Shown here: positions 16,886 to 25,457 of the stretch, one piece after another
Layout: each line of letters begins with the position of its first letter
Numbering within the stretch: the stretch's first letter is position 1
From: Alcanivorax sp. S6407
Lineage (GTDB): Bacteria > Pseudomonadota > Gammaproteobacteria > Pseudomonadales > Alcanivoracaceae
DNA: 64,000 bases
Direction: 5' to 3'
Assembly: GCF_023016115.1 (NCBI RefSeq)
Contig: NZ_JALKBH010000002.1
Coordinates: forward strand, 1,016,624 to 1,080,623
The notes under the pieces: generated by a model
Database searches by the model: none
Told to the model about the DNA's origin: nothing
Seen by the model: the letters and a program-made list of their open reading frames with translations, nothing else
Program-made: the position numbers and the translations under genes

Positions 16886-18832
16886 TTATTCTGCGCTGGC
16901 GCCGTCGAAATCGGCCAACGGCAGACGCAGATGCAGGCTGAAGCCCCGGCCGGGACCGGGGCTTTCCGCCCACAGCTGGCCACCCACCTGCTCCACCATC
17001 ACCCTTGCCATTGCCAGCGACAGGCCAAAGCCTTCCTCATGGTGCCGGGACCCCATCACAAAGAACGGCTCCATGATGTGCTCCAGCTGGTCGGCAGTGG
17101 CGCCCTTGCCCTCGTCCCGGATCACGAGATGGGCAAAGCCGTCGTTCACGCTGACTTCGCTGGACACTTCCACATGCCCGCCTTCGGCGCTGAAGCGAAG
17201 CGCATTATCCAACGCGATGGCGAACACTTCCCGCAACTCCGTCTCGCTGGCCCGTACCCGCAGGTTGGGGGAAACACGGTTGCGAATGGAGATACCGGCC
17301 TGTTCGATGCGATCGGAATCCTCCCGGATCAGCGCATCCATCATCCACATGGGCTGGCAGCTTCCCACCAGCGGCGCCTGATTACGGTCAGACAGATCAA
17401 AATACCGCAATGAAGTGCCAACAATGCCGATCAGGCGCTTCTGGCCCTTGCGCACCATGGCCCACACATCCACGTCGCTGTCTTCATTGCTGTTGCTGCC
17501 AAGGGAGTCCGCTGCGCCGATCCAGTTGATCGGCGTGTTCAGCTCATGGCTGATGTATTGCAGGAACATGGACTTGTCCTGGTTCATCTGCTCGATATCC
17601 GAGAGGTGTCGCTCCAGATTCTGCTGCGCTTCCAGGGCCAGCTGCTTGCGCTCGTTTTCCAGGAAACGAATCCGGTCACCCAGCGCCAGCGACAACATAA
17701 CCACCACCCACAAAGCGCCGATATGCGGCAGATACGGTACCAGGGGATGGTAGGGAATTAACCCGAGATTGCCGATGGCATAGAAGAAAATGGTCAGCAG
17801 GAATATCGACCAGGCAAGCACATACAACCGGGCCACCCGGAACCCTTGCCGCCACACGGTCCAGCCCAGCCAGCTGAACAACACTATCGTCAGCAAGGCG
17901 ATAAAGGTGGAAAGATGATAGGAGAATGGAGGCTGCAGCACCCACTGCAACAGGAACGCCACCCCGATCAGAATCAGGTAATGGCGCAACAGGCGATCAT
18001 AACGCGGGAAGCGCTGCGCCAGCTGCAGGAACTGTCGCGAATACAATGCCAGCGCCAGCGCAATCACATAGGTCGCCAGCCAGAAATATTCATTAATCTT
18101 TGGCGTTTCCGGCCACAGAAACTGCAGGCCGTAGCCACTCACCGTGATGTTGAAGAAAATGATCCCGGCAAGAAACATCACAAAATGCAGGTGCACGTTG
18201 TCCCTGAGGGACAGGAACAGCATCAGGTTATAGATCAACATGATGGCCAATGAGCCATAGAACAGCCCCTGGATCAGTTGCTCCACATAGGAATATTCCA
18301 CCAGCCCCTTGGCACTATAGAGCATGGGCATCATATTCAATGCCCCCTTGCCCTTAATCTTCAGGTAGTACTCTGTCACTCCACCATCATCGGTATCGAG
18401 AGAGAATACAAAGGAGCGGTGATTCATCGGCCGCAGCGAAAAGGGCCGTGTATCCCCCACCGGGAACGACTTGTAGCCCCCGGCAGAGTCCGGCACATAG
18501 AGCGTCAGTTCATCCAGAATGGGGTGACGCTCCACCATAAACCAGCTCCCCTCGGCGTTGCTGGCATCCACCGCAAAACGCAGCCAGATGGTGCTGTCGG
18601 TAAAACCGAAATTCAGCGCCGAAGCCTCACTGCTGCGAAAGCGACTGGCGAACTGGTTGCGCACCTGGTCAAGGGACCAGTCGCTTTCCGGGTCTTCGAG
18701 AATCTGCATCTTGTCGCCCAGCGTGACCTCTTCCCCGATTCCTTTCAGGGCAACAGGCTCGGGCTTGATTGCCTGCGCCGCCGAGCTCAGCAACGCCAAC
18801 AGGACAAACAAAACCAAATGGAACTTTTGCAA
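16886..18832 (-). CDS. 7TMR-DISM sensor histidine kinase
   Basis: A 648-residue membrane kinase: signal peptide (residues 1-21), extracellular 7TMR-DISM ligand domain (about 30-180), seven helices (about 190-385), a coiled coil, then HisKA with phospho-acceptor His in YISHELNTPINW near 428-440 and HATPase_c (N box DNALRFS, G boxes DEGKG and GFGLSLA). Such receptors often sense carbohydrates or other small molecules. The start appears to be TTG at 18830-18832 with GGGGAAGGA upstream. There is no adjacent response regulator, so its partner lies elsewhere or it feeds into another system. Confidence 0.88.
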   Translation of the reverse strand: MQKFHLVLFVLLALLSSAAQAIKPEPVALKGIGEEVTLGDKMQILEDPESDWSLDQVRNQFASRFRSSEASALNFGFTDSTIWLRFAVDASNAEGSWFMVERHPILDELTLYVPDSAGGYKSFPVGDTRPFSLRPMNHRSFVFSLDTDDGGVTEYYLKIKGKGALNMMPMLYSAKGLVEYSYVEQLIQGLFYGSLAIMLIYNLMLFLSLRDNVHLHFVMFLAGIIFFNITVSGYGLQFLWPETPKINEYFWLATYVIALALALYSRQFLQLAQRFPRYDRLLRHYLILIGVAFLLQWVLQPPFSYHLSTFIALLTIVLFSWLGWTVWRQGFRVARLYVLAWSIFLLTIFFYAIGNLGLIPYHPLVPYLPHIGALWVVVMLSLALGDRIRFLENERKQLALEAQQNLERHLSDIEQMNQDKSMFLQYISHELNTPINWIGAADSLGSNSNEDSDVDVWAMVRKGQKRLIGIVGTSLRYFDLSDRNQAPLVGSCQPMWMMDALIREDSDRIEQAGISIRNRVSPNLRVRASETELREVFAIALDNALRFSAEGGHVEVSSEVSVNDGFAHLVIRDEGKGATADQLEHIMEPFFVMGSRHHEEGFGLSLAMARVMVEQVGGQLWAESPGPGRGFSLHLRLPLADFDGASAE

Positions 18833-18854
18833 AGGTCCTTCCCCTAACTATGAC

Positions 18855-18878
18855 AAAGGAGCTTCCTTTAGCTCCTTT
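18855..18878. other. Hairpin in the divergent kinase/asmA promoter region
   Basis: Nine-base arms aaaggagct and agctccttt around a 6-base loop. It lies just upstream of the kinase start and about 35 bp before the asmA -10. It lacks a U-run and could be an operator or a 5'-UTR structure. Confidence 0.35.
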
Positions 18879-18911
18879 GCTGTTTCTGCGATTATGGTAC
18901 GTCATTCCCAC

Positions 18912-18920
18912 TGCTATAAT
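18912..18920 (+). promoter_or_regulatory. Extended -10 promoter of asmA
   Basis: TGCTATAAT, 35 bp before the asmA ATG. No convincing -35 hexamer at the right distance. Confidence 0.6.
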
Positions 18921-18954
18921 CCGGGTCCACCGGCCAACACGCAAGGAGAGCTAC

Positions 18955-21177
18955 ATGGGACGCCTGCTAAAAATTTTGCTGATCACTGTAATTGCCATCA
19001 TTCTGCTATTGGCGATAGCTGTTTTTGTGATCACCCAGGTGATTGATCCCAATGAATTCAAGCCGGAAATCGAGAAGCAGGCCCGCGAACAGGCCAACCT
19101 CACGTTGAACATCGAGGGCGACCTGGCCTGGCAGTTCTGGCCCTCCCTTGGCGTCAGCATCGGCCGCACCGAAGCACGCATTGCCGATCAGGAGGACCTT
19201 TTCGCAGCACTCAATGAGGCCTCCCTCAGCGTGGCAGTTCTGCCCCTGCTGTATGGCCAGGTGGAAATGGACGGTATCCGCCTTGCCGGCGTTGAAGTCA
19301 ATCTGGTGGATGGCCCGGATGGCGCCAACTGGGAACTGATCGGCCCGCAGACACCGGCCACCGAGACAGAAAACACCGACACAGAAACCGGCAATCAGGA
19401 CAGCGGCGAAAGCGGCAGCCTGGACATCCCACTCACCATCCCGGAAGTGGTGGTCTCCGATGGCAAGATCCGCTACCGCAACAGCAGCGACGGCACCGAC
19501 ATCGTGGTCGAGCACTTCAACCTGGGTGCCCAGGACGTGAATCTGGACAGCCCCTTCCCGCTGCAGATGTCCCTGCGCTACCAGGATCAGAGCGACATGC
19601 GCGTGGACATGAATCTGGACACGGTGCTGGCCGCCGATATCGACAACACCCATTTCGTGCTCAACCCGATGACCCTGGACGCCAACATTGCCGGCGCCAC
19701 CACCATGCCGGTGGATGTGCATCTGGAGCAGAACCTGGATGTGAACCTCAATGACGACACCCTCAGCATCAAGGACCTGCTGATCACCGCTGCCGGCACC
19801 GAGACCCGCGGCAATGTGGATGTGAAAGCCCTCACCGGTGATCTGCAAGTCAGCGGCAAGCTCTCCACCCTGCCCTTTGATGCCAACAAGGTCCTCAAGG
19901 CCATTGGTGAAGCCCCCATTGAAACCACCGACAGTAACGCGCTCAGCAAGATCTCCCTGGATGCCACCCTGGGCGGCGAGCCGAACAGCATCATGGTCAA
20001 GCCGCTGACACTGAAACTGGACGACAGCACGCTCAGCGGCAGTGCCGGTCTGGCCAGCCTGGCGAGTGGGAAAATCGTGTTTGACCTGCTGCTCGACAAG
20101 ATCAACCTGGACGGCTATATGCCGCCGTCTGTGGACACAGAGGAAGACAGCTCCGCCGCTGCAGGCACCGGCAAGACCGGCGGCACCGCCAGCCTGTCCA
20201 CCGACGAACTGATCCCGGTAGACACCCTGCGACCGCTTCTGATCGACGGCAAATTCGCCATCGGCAGCCTCAGCTATGACGGCATTAGCGCCAGCGACAT
20301 GAAGTTCGCTGTCACCGCCAAAGACGGCATCGTCAAACTGACCGAGGCCACCGGCAAGACCCTGGACGGCAGCTTCAGTGCCAAGGCTACCCTGGACGCC
20401 TCCGGCAAAACGCCGAAGATCACCGCCAGCAACAGCGTGACTAGCGTGCAGATACAACCCATCGCCCAGATGGCACTGGATGATGATCTGGCCAAGGGGA
20501 TCTTCACCATGACCGGCACCTACAGCGCCAGTGGTAACAGCGAAAAGGCCCTGATGGATTCCGCCAAAGGGAACATTGACCTGAATCTGGCAGACGCCAC
20601 CGTGCGAGGTCTGAACCTGTACCACACCCTGGTAGGCGGCGTGAACGACATGCTCGGCCAGTTCTCCGGACTAGCCGCCACCCTGATCCCCGGCCAGGAA
20701 TCCGGCAAGCTGCCCTCCTCCCTGTCCGAAGACACCAAGATCCTCGACCTGAACTCCAAGGCACGTCTGGACAAGAATGTGGCCTACCTGGACAGCCTGG
20801 ATGCGGTACTCAGCAAGGGCAAGATCAGCGGCAACGGCTGGATGAACATCCTCAACCAGGATTTCGATCTGAAGATCGGCATGCAGTCGCCAGAACTGGG
20901 TACTTCCAAGTACCTGACCGACACCACCTGGCCGCTGCGTTGCGAAGGTAACCTGGAAGGTGATCCGGCCAAGTGGTGTGGCCCGGACAAATCCGGCTTC
21001 AAGGACATCGGCAAACAGGTTGCCGCCAAGGCCACCCAGGACAAGCTGAAAGACAAGCTCGGCATTGAAGGCGAAGGTGACACCGCCGAAGAAGTCATCA
21101 AGGATGCCGCCAAGAAGAAGGCCAAGGAAGAGATGGACAAGCAGCTCCAGGACGGTCTGAAGAAGTTGTTTAATTAG
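18955..21177 (+). CDS. AsmA-family protein
   Basis: A 740-residue protein with one N-terminal membrane helix (about residues 5-25) followed by the AsmA repeat-beta fold, ending in a charged Lys-rich helix. AsmA proteins are periplasmic bridge-like proteins implicated in phospholipid delivery to the outer membrane. The start is ATG 18955 behind AAGGAGA; the frame is open further upstream from 18769 but that part overlaps the divergent kinase and promoter. An acidic low-complexity stretch (TETENTDTETGNQDSGESGS) sits near residues 136-155. It precedes mutY and yggX, a common gammaproteobacterial order. Confidence 0.88.
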   Translation: MGRLLKILLITVIAIILLLAIAVFVITQVIDPNEFKPEIEKQAREQANLTLNIEGDLAWQFWPSLGVSIGRTEARIADQEDLFAALNEASLSVAVLPLLYGQVEMDGIRLAGVEVNLVDGPDGANWELIGPQTPATETENTDTETGNQDSGESGSLDIPLTIPEVVVSDGKIRYRNSSDGTDIVVEHFNLGAQDVNLDSPFPLQMSLRYQDQSDMRVDMNLDTVLAADIDNTHFVLNPMTLDANIAGATTMPVDVHLEQNLDVNLNDDTLSIKDLLITAAGTETRGNVDVKALTGDLQVSGKLSTLPFDANKVLKAIGEAPIETTDSNALSKISLDATLGGEPNSIMVKPLTLKLDDSTLSGSAGLASLASGKIVFDLLLDKINLDGYMPPSVDTEEDSSAAAGTGKTGGTASLSTDELIPVDTLRPLLIDGKFAIGSLSYDGISASDMKFAVTAKDGIVKLTEATGKTLDGSFSAKATLDASGKTPKITASNSVTSVQIQPIAQMALDDDLAKGIFTMTGTYSASGNSEKALMDSAKGNIDLNLADATVRGLNLYHTLVGGVNDMLGQFSGLAATLIPGQESGKLPSSLSEDTKILDLNSKARLDKNVAYLDSLDAVLSKGKISGNGWMNILNQDFDLKIGMQSPELGTSKYLTDTTWPLRCEGNLEGDPAKWCGPDKSGFKDIGKQVAAKATQDKLKDKLGIEGEGDTAEEVIKDAAKKKAKEEMDKQLQDGLKKLFN

Positions 21178-21182
21178 GAGAC

Positions 21183-21213
21183 GCTGCACGCTTCACGCAA
21201 CATGCAGCACGCC
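21183..21213. repeat. 7-bp-period array directly after asmA
   Basis: Units gctgcac, gcttcac, gcaacat and gcagcac, entered through GGAGACGC immediately after the asmA TAG. The same stop-GGAGACGC-array layout follows the phosphate transporter (46176) and, on the minus strand, hemY (55904-55938). Confidence 0.75.
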
Positions 21214-21234
21214 AAAACCGGAAACCACCCGTAG

Positions 21235-21264
21235 GGCGGAAATGGGCGAAAGCCCATCTCCGCC
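21235..21264. repeat. REP-like hairpin upstream of mutY
   Basis: A compact hairpin with two stems, ggcgga/tccgcc and atgggc/gcccat, around a gaaa loop, preceded by gtag. Hairpins of this type recur between genes in many Gammaproteobacteria; I see one copy in this window. Confidence 0.5.
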
Positions 21265-21282
21265 ATTACTGTCCAGAACCTG

Positions 21283-22359
21283 ATGCCGAACAAATCGCTT
21301 AGCCCAAAACGATTCAGCCAGAACCTGCTTGCCTGGTACGACCAGTACGGGCGTCAGGACCTGCCCTGGCAGCATCCGCGCACGCCCTACCAGGTGTGGA
21401 TCTCGGAAATCATGTTGCAGCAGACCCAGGTCACCACCGTCATCCCCTACTTCGAGCGTTTCATGGAGCGCTTTCCGGACGTGCAGACCCTGGCACTGGC
21501 CGAACAGGACGAGGTGCTGCACCTGTGGACCGGCCTCGGCTACTACGCCCGTGCCCGCAATCTGCACAAGTGCGCCAAACAGCTGCTCGAGAACTACCGG
21601 GGTGACTTCCCGGAAACCGTTGAGGAGGTAGCCACCCTGCCCGGCATCGGTCTCTCCACCGCCGGCGCCATCCTCGCCCAGAGTCGCGGGGTGCGTGCCT
21701 CCATCCTGGATGGCAACGTGAAACGGGTACTTTCCCGCCTGCACTCGGTGGAAGGCTGGCCCGGCAAGAAACCGGTGGAAACCCGGCTGTGGGAACTGGC
21801 CGAGCACTATACCCCCCATGAAAGACTGGCCGACTACACCCAGGCCATCATGGATCTGGGCGCCACCCTGTGTCGTCGCGGCAAACCCGACTGCGAGGCC
21901 TGCCCCCTGAATCAGGGCTGCTCCGCCTTCGCCAATGGCAACCCGCAGGACTTTCCCGGCAAGAAACCAAAGAAGGTCATCCCGGTGCGCACCACCACCA
22001 TGCTGATCCTGCGCAACGAGCAAGGCCATGTATGGCTGGAACAACGCCCCTCACAGGGTATCTGGGGCGGTCTGTGGTGCTTCCCGCAGACCGAGACCAG
22101 CGAAGAAGCCAATGCCGCCCTTGAGGCTCGCGCCTTTAGCCCCTGCGCTGATGCCCAGCCCCTGGACGGCTTCCGCCATACTTTCAGTCATTTCCATCTG
22201 GATATTTCCCCGCTGGTAATTCCGGTCCGGGCCTCGGGTACGCGGGACAGCGAGGGCCAGTGGGTCGACCCCGTCCAACCCGGCACCTTGGGCCTTGCCG
22301 CCCCGGTAAAGAAACTGCTGGCGACACTGGACAGCCCACGCCAGTCACGCATGTTATAG
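21283..22359 (+). CDS. mutY: A/G-specific adenine DNA glycosylase MutY
   Basis: A 358-residue base-excision repair glycosylase removing A opposite 8-oxoG. The catalytic Glu lies in [10 protein letters not shown] near residues 43-52, the helix-hairpin-helix in [12 protein letters not shown] near 117-128 with the catalytic Asp in ILDGNVKR, and the [4Fe-4S] ligands follow the exact C-x6-C-x2-C-x5-C spacing near 197-213. The C-terminal NUDIX-like domain recognises 8-oxoG. The start has no strong ribosome site. yggX follows. Confidence 0.97.
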   Translation: MPNKSLSPKRFSQNLLAWYDQYGRQDLPWQHPRTPYQVWISEIMLQQTQVTTVIPYFERFMERFPDVQTLALAEQDEVLHLWTGLGYYARARNLHKCAKQLLENYRGDFPETVEEVATLPGIGLSTAGAILAQSRGVRASILDGNVKRVLSRLHSVEGWPGKKPVETRLWELAEHYTPHERLADYTQAIMDLGATLCRRGKPDCEACPLNQGCSAFANGNPQDFPGKKPKKVIPVRTTTMLILRNEQGHVWLEQRPSQGIWGGLWCFPQTETSEEANAALEARAFSPCADAQPLDGFRHTFSHFHLDISPLVIPVRASGTRDSEGQWVDPVQPGTLGLAAPVKKLLATLDSPRQSRML

Positions 22360-22392
22360 TCCACCCCACATGTATCAGCCCACGGAGTTGCC

Positions 22393-22677
22393 ATGAGCCG
22401 CACGGTAATGTGCCGCAAATACCAGACAGAACTGGAAGGTCTGGACCGCGCCCCCTTCCCCGGCCCCAAGGGTCAGGACATCTTTGAGCATGTCTCGAAG
22501 AAAGCCTGGCAGGAATGGCTGCACGAACAGACCATGCTGATCAACGAAAAGCACCTGAACGTGATGGATCCGCAGGCCAAGGCGTTTCTGGATGAGCAAC
22601 GTGAGCGTTTTCTGAACAACGAAAACTACGAAAAAGCCGAGGGATACACCCCGGTTGCTCACGATGCGAACAAATGA
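22393..22677 (+). CDS. yggX: Fe(2+)-trafficking / oxidative damage protection protein YggX
   Basis: A 94-residue protein with the N-terminal [20 protein letters not shown] typical of YggX, including its conserved Cys, and the [18 protein letters not shown] helix. YggX protects Fe-S proteins, MutY among them, during oxidative stress; coupling to mutY is conserved. It follows mutY by 33 bp and precedes tRNA-Phe. Confidence 0.95.
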   Translation: MSRTVMCRKYQTELEGLDRAPFPGPKGQDIFEHVSKKAWQEWLHEQTMLINEKHLNVMDPQAKAFLDEQRERFLNNENYEKAEGYTPVAHDANK

Positions 22678-22689
22678 ACGCCTGATGGG

Positions 22690-22718
22690 TTGACGCGCCC
22701 CGTTCCAGAGGCTTTAAT
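22690..22718 (+). promoter_or_regulatory. Promoter of tRNA-Phe
   Basis: TTGACG at 22690-22695, a 17-bp spacer and TTTAAT at 22713-22718. A GC-rich stretch (gcgccc) lies where the discriminator should be, as for stringently controlled stable-RNA promoters. Confidence 0.7.
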
Positions 22719-22731
22719 ACGCGCCCTGATT

Positions 22732-22807
22732 GCCCGGATAGCTCAGTCGGTAGAGCAGGGGATTGAAAATCCCCGTGTCGGTGGTTCGATTCCGCCTCCG
22801 GGCACCA
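22732..22807 (+). tRNA. tRNA-Phe (anticodon GAA)
   Basis: A 76-base cloverleaf. The acceptor GCCCGGA pairs with TCCGGGC, the D-arm is GCTC/GAGC, the anticodon stem GGGGA/TCCCC carries loop TTGAAAA with GAA at positions 34-36, and the T-arm is GGTGG-TTCGATT-CCGCC. CCA is encoded. A terminator follows at once and a good promoter precedes it, so it is a single-gene unit. Confidence 0.97.
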
Positions 22808-22813
22808 TCTTCG

Positions 22814-22840
22814 AAAAGGCCTCGCTTCGCGAGGCCTTTT
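22814..22840 (+). terminator. Terminator after tRNA-Phe
   Basis: Eleven-base arms aaaaggcctcg and cgaggcctttt around cttcg, followed by more T residues. Confidence 0.88.
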
Positions 22841-22928
22841 TCGTTTCTGCCTCTCAGCCGTTCACGGCTACCTTCTTCACGCCACCTCCGCTAACGTTAG
22901 CCCAACGCTTCCACCCCGGACTCAGGAT

Positions 22929-23720
22929 ATGCGCCACCCGCTGTTGTTGATTTGCCTGCTTTTCGCTCTGAGCGGCTGTGATCAAACGCCCACAGGCCGA
23001 GACCAGCTGGCGGTGATTCCGGACAGTATGATGGCCGACTTCGGGCGGCAAACCTTTATGCAAATTCAGCAACAGGTTCCGCCAAGCAACGATGAGCAAG
23101 CCAACCAGCGGGTGCAGTGTGTGGCGACTCATCTGATCAGCCAGATCGCCAACCGTTTTCCCGGAAGCCCGTTACCGGATACCTGGGAGGTAGTCCTGTT
23201 TGCCAACGACACGCCCAATGCCTTCGCCGTGGCCGGGGGCAAGATTGGCGTGAACCGGGGGCTGCTGACCGTGGCTGAAACCAATGACCAGCTGGCTGCC
23301 GTGATCGGCCACGAGGTAGCGCATGTACTGGCCCGCCACGGCAACGAACGGCTGACTCAGGAATTGGGCATCAAGGCCACCCTGATGCTGATTGGATTGC
23401 TGAGCGAAGGGGATGCCGACACCGAGAGCATACTGCAGGCATTGGGGCTGGGCGCCTACCTCGGTATCGCCCTCCCCTTCAGCCGTGCCCATGAAGAAGA
23501 AGCCGACCTGATGGGGCTGGAACTGATGGCCAGCGCCGGCTTTGATCCGCGGGAAAGTACAGCGCTGTGGCGCAACATGGCCAAGGCCGGCGGCGGCCAG
23601 CCTCTCGAATTTCTCTCCACCCACCCCAACCATGACAGCCGGATCGAAGCACTAGGCGAACGCATGGGTAACGCAATGTCGCTCTATGAGCAGGCAACGG
23701 CAACGGACTGTGAACGGTAA
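22929..23720 (+). CDS. M48-family metalloprotease, lipoprotein
   Basis: A 263-residue exported zinc protease. The signal ends in ALSGC (lipoprotein; Cys17). The zinc motif HEVAH is near residues 127-131, and the third-ligand glutamate is in HEEEADLMG near 188-196. Architecture matches periplasmic M48 proteases such as LoiP/YcaL that act in outer-membrane quality control. Monocistronic after tRNA-Phe; a heptamer array begins right after the TAA. Confidence 0.88.
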   Translation: MRHPLLLICLLFALSGCDQTPTGRDQLAVIPDSMMADFGRQTFMQIQQQVPPSNDEQANQRVQCVATHLISQIANRFPGSPLPDTWEVVLFANDTPNAFAVAGGKIGVNRGLLTVAETNDQLAAVIGHEVAHVLARHGNERLTQELGIKATLMLIGLLSEGDADTESILQALGLGAYLGIALPFSRAHEEEADLMGLELMASAGFDPRESTALWRNMAKAGGGQPLEFLSTHPNHDSRIEALGERMGNAMSLYEQATATDCER

Positions 23721-23817
23721 AAGTCAGAAGCGAGTCACGAGTTTCGAGCCGCGAAACCCGGACATTACCAGCAGGGTCTCGCCTTTCGAAACTCGCTTCT
23801 CGTCACTCGCAACCTTC
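23721..23817. repeat. Inverted pair of 7-bp-period arrays, M48/monooxygenase convergence
   Basis: Left array 23721-23755 (units aagcgag, tcacgag, tttcgag) begins on the base after the M48 stop. Right array 23776-23817 (ctttcga, aactcgc, ttctcgt, cactcgc) is inverted and ends 4 bases before the monooxygenase stop. They belong to the same cgagttt-type family seen at 42000, 46317, 54555 and 55723. There is no strong separate terminator hairpin here. Confidence 0.8.
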
Positions 23818-23821
23818 CTGG

Positions 23822-25351
23822 TCAGCTGGCAGCGGCTTCCTTGACGGAAACCTTCTTGACCGCCGGCTGCCAGTCGTAGTCCTTCATGTTCAGCGTCCAG
23901 GTGCGCGCCATGAACTGGAAGGTAGCGTGGGGCCACAGGGCGGTGTTACGGCCATCCGCCTGCTGATACCAGCTGCTGCAGCCGCCGTTCTGCCAGACCG
24001 TGCCTTTCAGCTCGTCCTGCAGCTTGTCGTTGAAGCGATCCTGCACATCCTGCTTCACATCCAGCCAGGCATCGCCACGCTTATCCAGCTTGGTGATGGC
24101 ATCCATGATGTAGCGCACCTGGCTCTCGATCATGAAGATGATGGAGTTATGCCCCAGGCCAGTGTTTGGGCCCACCAGCTGGAACATGTTCGGGTAACCG
24201 CTCACGGTAGTGCCCAGATAGGCCTGCGCTGCATCCTTCCAGTCATCCTGCAGACGACGGCCAGGCAGCCCGGTGATCTCGAAATCCTTCATGTAGATAC
24301 GCGGATCCACGATGAAACCGGTACCCAGCACAATGCAGTCTGCCTGCTGCTCAGAACCATCACTGAACACCACGCTGTTTTCCCGGATTTCCTTCACCCC
24401 TTCGGTCACCAGCTCCACGTTGTCGCGGTTGAAGGTGGGGTAGTAATTGTTGGAAATCAGAATCCGCTTACAACCCAGGGTGTAGTTGGGTACCAGCTTG
24501 CGCGCGGTCTCCTTGTCCTTCACCTGGTAGTTGATGAAGGCTTTCAGGGCCGGTTCGGCCAGCTTGGCCAGACGCGGGTTGAAGATCGGCAGTACGCGCG
24601 CTTCGTTGCTCAGGTAAAGGCGCAGACGATGCAGCTTGCGCAGGGCCGGGAAGCGGCGGAACACCCACTTGCTCAGGCCGGAATAGGCGCGCTCATCGCG
24701 GGGGATGATCCACGGCGGAGTACGCTGCACCACAGTCAGATGACCTGCAGCTTTCGCTACATGAGGTACATACTGGATGGCGCTGGCACCGGTGCCGATG
24801 GACACCACCTTCTTGCCGGCCATGTCGTAGTCCTGGTCCCACAGGGCAGAGTGGATGATCTTGCCCTTGAACGACTCCATGCCCTTGAAGTTGGGGAATG
24901 ACGGCACATGCAGGGGGCCGCTGGCCAGCACCCAATGCTGGCAGACCACCTGGGAGCCATCCGCCAGGTCCAGGGTCCACAGAGCGGCCTTGTCGTCAAA
25001 ATGCGCGCCAGTCACTTCCGCATTGAAGCGGGTGTACTGACGCAGATTGTGCTTCTGGCTCACGCCTTCAATGTAGTTGTGGATTTCCTGCTGGCCACTA
25101 TAGCGGTGGCTCCAGTCCGGGTTGCCCTCGAAGGAGAAGGAGTACATGTGAGACTGCACATCACAGGCCGCGCCCGGATAGCTGTTGTGATACCAGGTAC
25201 CGCCCATGCCATTGCCTTTCTCCAGCAGCACGAAGTCCTCGATACCCGCTTCACGCAGCTTGATGGCCATGCACATACCGCCAAAACCGCCACCAACAAT
25301 GGCGACTTTTACGCGACGGGTTTTTACGTTGATCTGGGCCTGACTTGTCAT
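23822..25351 (-). CDS. Baeyer-Villiger-type flavin monooxygenase (AlmA-like candidate)
   Basis: A 509-residue FAD/NADPH monooxygenase. FAD site GGGFGG is near residues 19-24, the Baeyer-Villiger fingerprint FKGKIIHSALW fits F-x-G-x3-H-x3-W exactly (about 157-167), and the NADPH site is GTGASAIQ near 185-192. Such enzymes insert oxygen into ketones; the AlmA branch of this family takes part in long-chain alkane use in Alcanivorax and Acinetobacter, so AlmA-like is possible but unproven here. The start is ATG 25351 with GGAGGAGA upstream. It is divergent from an AraC regulator that probably controls it. Confidence 0.88.
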   Translation of the reverse strand: MTSQAQINVKTRRVKVAIVGGGFGGMCMAIKLREAGIEDFVLLEKGNGMGGTWYHNSYPGAACDVQSHMYSFSFEGNPDWSHRYSGQQEIHNYIEGVSQKHNLRQYTRFNAEVTGAHFDDKAALWTLDLADGSQVVCQHWVLASGPLHVPSFPNFKGMESFKGKIIHSALWDQDYDMAGKKVVSIGTGASAIQYVPHVAKAAGHLTVVQRTPPWIIPRDERAYSGLSKWVFRRFPALRKLHRLRLYLSNEARVLPIFNPRLAKLAEPALKAFINYQVKDKETARKLVPNYTLGCKRILISNNYYPTFNRDNVELVTEGVKEIRENSVVFSDGSEQQADCIVLGTGFIVDPRIYMKDFEITGLPGRRLQDDWKDAAQAYLGTTVSGYPNMFQLVGPNTGLGHNSIIFMIESQVRYIMDAITKLDKRGDAWLDVKQDVQDRFNDKLQDELKGTVWQNGGCSSWYQQADGRNTALWPHATFQFMARTWTLNMKDYDWQPAVKKVSVKEAAAS

Positions 25352-25457
25352 TATTCGTCTCCTCCGGCAATCCGGTGTGTAGGCATGACGACACTGTATC
25401 CTTGCCCAACCGTAGTGAATACGTGTTAACCTGACTGAAAAATTGATAATTCCGGCC

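Noticed and set aside
18769..18954. N-terminal extension of asmA
   Set aside because: Overlaps the divergent kinase gene and the asmA -10; ATG 18955 has AAGGAGA and the expected membrane helix.
19006..20625. 539-codon minus-strand frame within asmA
   Set aside because: Mirror of asmA's codon pattern, no recognisable fold.
22732..22807. tRNA-Phe as an integration site
   Set aside because: The tRNA 3' end is not duplicated downstream and neighbours are core genes.
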